11,578 bases of DNA, from the NCBI GenBank assembly GCA_026982585.1, contig JALSGW010000310.1:1-11578 (forward strand), given 5' to 3'. Within the stretch, counting starts at the first letter, position 1. Each line of letters begins with the position of its first letter. This DNA is from Alphaproteobacteria bacterium (lineage in GTDB: Bacteria; Pseudomonadota; Alphaproteobacteria; Geminicoccales; Geminicoccaceae). Positions 7,606 through 11,578 of this stretch are shown here, in pieces. The notes below the pieces were generated by a model. The model was not told where the DNA came from, searched no databases, and saw nothing but the letters and a program-made list of their open reading frames with translations. Made by a program: the position numbers and the translations under genes.

Positions 7606-8976
7606 TCAATCGAGGATGATCACCTCATCGCCGATTTCGTTGACCAGCTCGTCGAGCACGAAGTCGGTCGCCGACTTGGGATCGAGCCGCCCCGTCTCGA
7701 CCGCCTGCACGCCCTTGTAGATGATGGCGTTGAACTGCCCGACGTTGGCGTGGTTGGGCATGAAGGTGGTGTACTGGAGCATGGGGGTGGCCGCCTTCAC
7801 CGCCCAGCCCTCGGTGTCGAAGATGGGCAGCCCGAGCTGGCTGTACTTGATCGGCAGATGGGCGGTGCTCACCGCATGCAGGGTGTTGAGATAGGGCTGG
7901 CTCGCGAGGGCGATGAGCAGAGCGGCGAGCTCCCGGTTCTCGGACTGCGGGTTGACCACGTAGATGATGGGGTGGGAGAGGTTGGCGGGACGGCCGCCCT
8001 TCTTGGCCGGCGGGCTGTTGAGCCAGCCGATGGTGCGGAAATAGTCCTCCGGCCCCTCGAAGCCGAACTCCTTCATCTGCGGCGGCACGTTCCAGATGCC
8101 GTGGTGCTTGAGGAAGGCGGTCTTCTCGGTGCGGAAGGAGGCGTGCACCGCATCCCACGACCAGCTGGTCATGTTGGCGGGGATCACCCCGGCATCGACG
8201 CCGTATTTGAGCCAGTCGTAGAAGTCGTTGAGGGCGCGGCGGCTCGCCTGCAGCTTGCCCTGCTCCTCGTCGTAGGGGTCGAAGCCGAAGCTCGCCAGCA
8301 GCATCTGGAAGTCGGGCCCGACGTTGGGGCGATGGACGAGGCCGTATTTGGCCACCCCGGCGTCGACCACCTCCTTGGCCAGATCGACCAGATCATAGAT
8401 GGTGAACTCGCCCCGGTTCACCATCTCCGGCAAGCCCTCGATGAACTCCTCCGACTTGCCGATCTGGCGCAGCATGTCCTTGTTGTAGAAGAACATGCGG
8501 ATCTCGGTGTCCTGCGGGATGCCGTAACGGGCGCCCTTGTATTCCACCGACTTCCAGAGCTCCGGGATCATGTCGTCGTAGAACTCCGGATAGGCGGCGA
8601 TGTGCTCCTCCAGGTTCCAGGCATATCCCGCCTCGACGAAGGCGCCGATCCACTCGTGGGCGGCCACGTAGAGATCCGGCCCCTTGCCGACCGCGAAGGC
8701 CTTGAGCAGGTCGAGGGCGTCGGCGTCGTAGCCCCGGGCGTTGCTCTCGAAGAGATCGATCTTCACCCGCACCTCGCTGCCGGCAGCGGCCAGCATGCGG
8801 TTGAGCTGGTCGGCGGCGGCGACGATGTTGCCGGCGCGCAGCGGCCCCGAACGATCGGCCCGCGACCAGAGCTTGAGCACCACCTCGCGGGTCTCCTGCG
8901 CCGGCGCCTCCGGCGCCACCAGGCCCAAGCCCAGAAGGGCGAGGCCAGTGGACAGGAACAGCGTCCGCAGCTTCAT
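7606..8976 (-). CDS. Extracellular solute-binding protein, family 1 (carbohydrate ABC importer)
   Basis: This 456-residue protein is the periplasmic substrate receptor of the importer encoded by the next three genes. It begins with a classical signal peptide: MKLR, a hydrophobic core at about residues 5-21, and an APA cleavage site after residue 26, so mature protein would start at about Gln27. The mature part opens with a beta strand (VVLKLWSR) and has the mixed alpha/beta periplasmic-binding layout, including GPDLYVAAHEWIGAF and YGIPQDTEIRMFFYNKDMLR, the latter typical of family 1 sugar-binding proteins. The start at ATG 8976 is chosen for the signal peptide and for an AAGGGAG ribosome binding site eight bases upstream; the open frame extends to 9123 but without a plausible start. 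No lipobox cysteine is present. The ligand cannot be named; sugars, sugar alcohols and glycerophospho compounds are possible for this family. Confidence 0.93.
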   Translation of the reverse strand: MKLRTLFLSTGLALLGLGLVAPEAPAQETREVVLKLWSRADRSGPLRAGNIVAAADQLNRMLAAAGSEVRVKIDLFESNARGYDADALDLLKAFAVGKGPDLYVAAHEWIGAFVEAGYAWNLEEHIAAYPEFYDDMIPELWKSVEYKGARYGIPQDTEIRMFFYNKDMLRQIGKSEEFIEGLPEMVNRGEFTIYDLVDLAKEVVDAGVAKYGLVHRPNVGPDFQMLLASFGFDPYDEEQGKLQASRRALNDFYDWLKYGVDAGVIPANMTSWSWDAVHASFRTEKTAFLKHHGIWNVPPQMKEFGFEGPEDYFRTIGWLNSPPAKKGGRPANLSHPIIYVVNPQSENRELAALLIALASQPYLNTLHAVSTAHLPIKYSQLGLPIFDTEGWAVKAATPMLQYTTFMPNHANVGQFNAIIYKGVQAVETGRLDPKSATDFVLDELVNEIGDEVIILD

Positions 8977-9000
8977 GGCATCACTCCCTTCCCCGTCGCA

Positions 9001-9020
9001 GGGCTCGCCGCGGCGAGCCC
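9001..9020. repeat. Perfect 20-base palindrome in the ABC operon leader
   Basis: These 20 bases read the same on both strands (arms GGGCTCGCCG and CGGCGAGCCC) and stop 24 bases before the binding-protein start codon, just upstream of its ribosome binding site and about 20 bases downstream of the proposed -10 element. It could be an operator for a dimeric repressor (LacI-type operators share a central CG) or a 5' leader hairpin. The sequence alone cannot separate these. Confidence 0.65.
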
Positions 9021-9041
9021 GCTTGTGGTTCGGACGACTGC

Positions 9042-9070
9042 AGCATGGCACCACCGCCCCCCGCTGGCAA
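9042..9070 (-). promoter_or_regulatory. Candidate sigma-70 promoter of the ABC transporter operon
   Basis: On the minus strand a TTGCCA element (9070-9065, five of six matches to the -35 consensus) is followed after exactly 17 bases by CATGCT (9047-9042, three of six), preceded by TGC as in extended -10 promoters. Transcription would begin near 9035, about 60 bases before the binding-protein ATG. It is the best promoter-like pair I found in the 207-base spacer. The weak -10 hexamer keeps confidence moderate. Confidence 0.45.
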
Positions 9071-9183
9071 CCTTTTGCGAACAGCCATTCCGGGATTCGT
9101 GATGGATGGAACGTTTGGTGCAACGGCCGGAACGACCGATGCCAGCCCGGTTGCCGGGGAGCACGGCGAGCATGGGGTGAGGT

Positions 9184-9897
9184 TCAGAGGGCGCGCGCCT
9201 TGGAGCGGGCGGCCGAGAGGAGGGTGTCGACGTCCAGTTTGCGGATGCGGGCGCATTCCTCCCGCGCTGCCTGGAGCAGTTCCGGCCGCACCCCTTCGCG
9301 CTCCATGCGCTCCGCCAGCGCCGCCAGCGCGGGCGCGCCGATGTTGCGGCTGGCACCCTTGAGGGCGTGGGCGATGCCGCGCGCCTCCTCCTCCTGGGCG
9401 GCGGCGATGCGCGCCAGATAGCGTTCGGCCGAATCCTGGAAGAGGCTGAGCAGCTCGGCCGCGAGCGCGCGGTCGCCTCCGCTCACCTCGTCCAGGCGCG
9501 CGGGATCGAGCGGCGGCAGGCCGCCGCGGGCAGGCCCGGCGCGGCGCAACAGCGCGAGCAGCCGCGGAAAGGAGATCGGTTTCTTGAGATAGGCCTGCAG
9601 TCCGGCCTCGCGGCAACGGGGGGCCAGCTCCTCCTCCGCCGCCTCCCCGAACACCGCCGCCTGCAGTCCCGGCACCTGTTCCCGAAGCTCGCGGGCGAGC
9701 GCGAGTCCGCAGCCGTCCGGCAGCTGCGCCGCCACCAGCGCGTAGGAAAAGGATCTGAGGCGCACCATTTCCCGCGCCTCCCGCGCCGTGGCCACGCAAC
9801 AGACGGCGTAGTCGAGGCGGTCGAGCACGAGGCGCATGAGGCTCCGGCTCAGGGCCGGATCGCCGACGATCAGGACCGATGTGGCGCCCACGGGCAC
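9184..9897 (-). CDS. Degenerate receiver domain fused to Hpt phosphotransfer domain
   Basis: This cytoplasmic protein of 237 residues joins two phosphorelay modules without a kinase or output domain. Residues 7-120 form a CheY-like receiver fold: SVLIVGD (7-13), SYALVAAQLPDGCG (51-64) and AGLQAYLKKPI (98-108) with the conserved Lys106-Pro107. The usual phospho-accepting Asp, four residues before the Pro of the QLP motif, is Ala56, and the switch Thr/Ser region (AAVFGEA) is also atypical, so this receiver is probably not phosphorylated. Residues 125-237 form an Hpt four-helix domain with the phospho-accepting His177 in IAHALKGASRNIGA. GTG 9897 is chosen because GGAGGT sits eight bases upstream; ATG 9945 in the same frame would add 16 residues. 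It follows psuG by 77 bases. A cognate kinase must lie elsewhere; it could also be the detached end of a former hybrid kinase. Confidence 0.85.
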   Translation of the reverse strand: MPVGATSVLIVGDPALSRSLMRLVLDRLDYAVCCVATAREAREMVRLRSFSYALVAAQLPDGCGLALARELREQVPGLQAAVFGEAAEEELAPRCREAGLQAYLKKPISFPRLLALLRRAGPARGGLPPLDPARLDEVSGGDRALAAELLSLFQDSAERYLARIAAAQEEEARGIAHALKGASRNIGAPALAALAERMEREGVRPELLQAAREECARIRKLDVDTLLSAARSKARAL

Positions 9898-9905
9898 CGC
9901 CGGTG

Positions 9906-9911
9906 ACCTCC
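9906..9911 (-). promoter_or_regulatory. Shine-Dalgarno site that decides the receiver-Hpt start
   Basis: GGAGGT on the minus strand, eight bases before GTG 9897, is the strongest ribosome binding site near this gene. The upstream ATG 9945 has no recognisable site, so the GTG start is preferred. It places the first receiver beta strand at residue 7. Confidence 0.6.
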
Positions 9912-9930
9912 GCTGCCGCTCACCACCAAC

Positions 9931-9973
9931 GGGAACTTTTGCCATGGCGGGACATGCGTCAAGGAAAATTCCC
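9931..9973. repeat. AT-rich imperfect inverted repeat between psuG and receiver-Hpt gene
   Basis: Arms GGGAACTTTT (9931-9940) and AAAATTCCC (9965-9973) can pair over nine positions with one bulged base, around a 24-base centre. The arms are AT-rich against a very G+C-rich background and begin two bases past the psuG stop. The centre holds TTGACG (minus strand, 9962-9957), a good -35 match but without a convincing -10. It may be an operator or a message-end hairpin; no U run follows, so it is not a standard terminator. Confidence 0.4.
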
Positions 9974-9974
9974 T

Positions 9975-10895
9975 CTAAGGCGATCGATCCCGCCATGCCC
10001 GCGCAAGCCCGGCCGCAAGGCGCGCGTTGGCCACCACCAGGGCCCGGTTGAGCGCAAGCGTCCGCCCCCCGCTCGCCCGGGCCAGGTGGGCGAGCAGGAA
10101 GGGGGTGGTCTCGGCCCCGCGGATCCCCCGCGCCCGGGCGTCCGCCAGCGCGCCGGCGAGCAGCGTCTCCAGCTCCCCGGGCTCCAGGGCGAGCTCCAAA
10201 GGAGGCGGATTGGCGAGCACCAGGCTTGCCGGCCAGCCCAATCGGTCCTGGAGCGCGATGGTCGCGAGGGCTTCCTCGGGGCCCGCCACCTGCGGCACCG
10301 GATGGTCGGTGGCATGGAGGTAGAACCCGGGAAGCCGGGTGCAGCGGTAGCCCAAGAGCGGCACGCCCAGGGTCTCCAGCACCTCGAGGGTGCGCGGCAG
10401 ATCGAGCAGGCTTTTGATGCCGGAGCACACCACCACGAGCGGCGAGCGGCGCAGTTCGGCGAGATCGGCGGATATGTCGAGGGAGCGTTCGCCGCCCCGG
10501 TGCACGCCGCCGAGGCCGCCCGTGGCCAGGAAGCGCAGGCCGAGGCGGTGGGCCAGATACAGGGTGGCGGCGACGGTGGTGCCGGCGGCGGCGCGGGCCG
10601 CCAACAATGCCGCAAGGTCGCGCACCGACGCCTTGCGCCGTGCCGGCTCCGAGGCGAGCCGGGCGAGCTCCTCTTGTTCGAGCCCGACGCGGATGCGACC
10701 GTCCAGGAGGGCGATGGGAGCGGGCACCGCGCCCTCCTCCCGCACCGCCTGCATGGCCTCCGCCGTGGTCTCCACGCCCCAAGGGTGGGGGAGCCCGTGG
10801 GTGAGCAGTGCGGTCTCGAGCGCCACCACCGGCGCGCCGGCGGCGAGCGCCGCCCGCACCTCCTCATCGATCAGCCAGGGGGGATCCGTCTTCAT
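9975..10895 (-). CDS. psuG: Pseudouridine-5'-phosphate glycosidase
   Basis: PsuG reversibly splits pseudouridine 5'-phosphate into uracil and ribose 5-phosphate, breaking the C-C glycosidic bond; physiologically it degrades pseudouridine from RNA turnover. The 306 residues match the usual length (about 310). Conserved segments are all present: VALETALLTHGLPHP with catalytic-type Glu27, KASVRDL with Lys88, FLATGGLGGVHRG (122-133), DISADL (140-145) with metal-binding Asp, VVVCSGIKSLLDLPRTLEVL with Lys161 at the Schiff-base position, ANPPP, TPFLL, and GGRTLALNRALVVANA near the C-terminus. ATG 10895 has GGAG four bases upstream and begins just before the first conserved helix. The start overlaps the end of the cyclophilin-like gene by 32 bases. 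The usual partner, pseudouridine kinase PsuK, is not in the window, so pseudouridine 5'-phosphate must be supplied by a gene elsewhere. Confidence 0.93.
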   Translation of the reverse strand: MKTDPPWLIDEEVRAALAAGAPVVALETALLTHGLPHPWGVETTAEAMQAVREEGAVPAPIALLDGRIRVGLEQEELARLASEPARRKASVRDLAALLAARAAAGTTVAATLYLAHRLGLRFLATGGLGGVHRGGERSLDISADLAELRRSPLVVVCSGIKSLLDLPRTLEVLETLGVPLLGYRCTRLPGFYLHATDHPVPQVAGPEEALATIALQDRLGWPASLVLANPPPLELALEPGELETLLAGALADARARGIRGAETTPFLLAHLARASGGRTLALNRALVVANARLAAGLARAWRDRSP

Positions 10896-11268
10896 CCCGC
10901 TCCACCCGCACCGGCGCGCCCTCCCGCACCCGGCCGAGCTGCCGCACCTCGTCCAGCGCCCGTCCCCAGATGTTGCAGGGCGCGGCGAGCCGGCACTCGC
11001 CGGCGCGCGAGATGGGTGTGGGGCCGAAGCCGATGGCGATGGCATCGCCCTCCGGCCAGAAGGCCAGCTCCCCGGGCTCCACCACCTCGCGCGCATCGGG
11101 CTCCCGCGCCGCGGACACCGGCGTGGTGAAATACACTTCCTCGCCCCATCGCCGGGCGGTGGACGAAAACGGTGCCGCCTCCCACAGGGCGCGCGCGGTC
11201 GGGGTGTCCAGCAGCGCGACCCGGATGAACACCTCACCGACGACGATGCGAAGCCGTGGTTGGTCCAT
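10864..11268 (-). CDS. Cyclophilin-like fold protein (TM1367-type)
   Basis: This small protein of 134 residues matches the bacterial and archaeal cyclophilin-like family of which Thermotoga TM1367 is the structural example. Evidence is the pattern of an N-terminal strand (RLRIVVGEVFIRVAL), then TPTARALWEAAPFSSTARRWGEEVYFTTPV, a central VVEPGELAFWPEGDAIAIGFGPTPIS segment, and CNIWGRA near residue 100. These proteins have the cyclophilin beta barrel but their biochemical role is unknown, and prolyl isomerase activity should not be assumed. ATG 11268 has AGGAGG seven bases upstream, an excellent ribosome binding site. It lies 27 bases after the alcohol dehydrogenase stop and overlaps psuG by 32 bases, so the three genes are probably cotranscribed. 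No signal peptide is visible. Confidence 0.82.
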   Translation of the reverse strand: MDQPRLRIVVGEVFIRVALLDTPTARALWEAAPFSSTARRWGEEVYFTTPVSAAREPDAREVVEPGELAFWPEGDAIAIGFGPTPISRAGECRLAAPCNIWGRALDEVRQLGRVREGAPVRVERDEDGSPLADR

Positions 11269-11295
11269 CGAAGCTCCTCCTCGCTCCCTCGTCCC

Positions 11296-11578
11296 CTACG
11301 GGCACAGCACCGCAGCGCCCACAAGCCGTCCCTCGCGCAACAGGGCCAGCGCCCGGTTGGCCTCCTCCAGCGGAAAGGTCTGCACCTCGCTCTGGATGCC
11401 GGCGCGGCGGGCGGCCTCGAGAAAGGCGATGCCGTCCTCGCGGGTGAGGTTGGCCACCGAGCGCAACACCCGCTCCTCCCACAGCAACCGGTAGGGGAAG
11501 CTCGGGATGTCGCTCATGTGGATGCCGCCCAGCACCACCACCCCGCCCTTGCGCACCGCCTTCAGGGCAAGGGGCACC
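11296..11578 (-). CDS. Zinc-type alcohol dehydrogenase, C-terminal part (5' end beyond window)
   Basis: About 94 C-terminal residues of a medium-chain NAD(P)-dependent alcohol dehydrogenase are visible; the true start lies beyond the right edge. The fragment begins within the Rossmann domain (AVRKGGVVVLGGIHMSDIPS), followed by a catalytic-domain return segment (LLWEERVLRSVANLTREDG) and the typical ending LEEANRALALLREGRLVGAAVL. The pattern fits the zinc-binding alcohol dehydrogenase family, including AdhP-like enzymes, rather than quinone oxidoreductases. The zinc and coenzyme-binding glycine motifs are outside the window, so substrate and cofactor cannot be judged. It is the upstream gene of the cyclophilin-like/psuG cluster. 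Confidence 0.85.
   Translation of the reverse strand, partial: VPLALKAVRKGGVVVLGGIHMSDIPSFPYRLLWEERVLRSVANLTREDGIAFLEAARRAGIQSEVQTFPLEEANRALALLREGRLVGAAVLCP

Noticed and set aside
9146..9158. Possible terminator hairpin after the receiver-Hpt gene
   Set aside because: The arms CCCGG and CCGGG give only five pairs with a three-base loop, and no U run follows on the minus strand, so it does not meet the pattern of an intrinsic terminator.
9946..10782. Upstream extension of the receiver-Hpt frame to 532 codons
   Set aside because: This part overlaps psuG in another frame and translates to Gly/Arg/Pro-rich low-complexity sequence. PsuG motifs prove the other frame is the coding one.

Overview
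The window is a compact, G+C-rich (about two-thirds G+C by eye) bacterial chromosome segment in which every supported gene lies on the minus strand, so transcription runs from high to low coordinates. Short gaps, ATGA/TGA-type gene junctions, strong G/C bias at third codon positions, and the mix of LutABC, a MalFGK-type sugar ABC transporter, a receiver-Hpt protein and PsuG fit a high-GC proteobacterium. The exact lineage cannot be fixed from this sequence. No tRNA, rRNA, CRISPR array, insertion sequence or other mobile element was seen.

In transcription order (right to left), the first group (11578 to 9184) holds the C-terminal end of a zinc-type alcohol dehydrogenase, a small cyclophilin-fold protein, a pseudouridine-5'-phosphate glycosidase (PsuG), and a stand-alone protein joining a degenerate receiver domain to a histidine phosphotransfer (Hpt) domain.

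The second group (8976 to 2798) follows a 207-base spacer that carries a promoter-like element and a perfect 20-base palindrome. It encodes a complete carbohydrate-type ABC importer: secreted solute-binding protein, MalF-like permease, MalG-like permease with an apparent extra two-helix insertion, and MalK/UgpC-like ATPase. A 267-residue protein of unknown family and an endonuclease/exonuclease/phosphatase-fold hydrolase come next. A perfect 24-base palindrome sits between the binding-protein and first-permease genes, where such hairpins typically stabilise the binding-protein message.

The third group (2676 to 1) is lutA-lutB-lutC, the iron-sulfur L-lactate oxidation complex; lutC runs off the left edge. 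Most of the window is therefore ordinary metabolism and transport. The most interesting parts are the pseudo-receiver-Hpt protein, the unknown gene attached to the ABC operon, the modified MalG-like permease, the two perfect palindromes, and the psuG/cyclophilin-like/alcohol dehydrogenase cluster.
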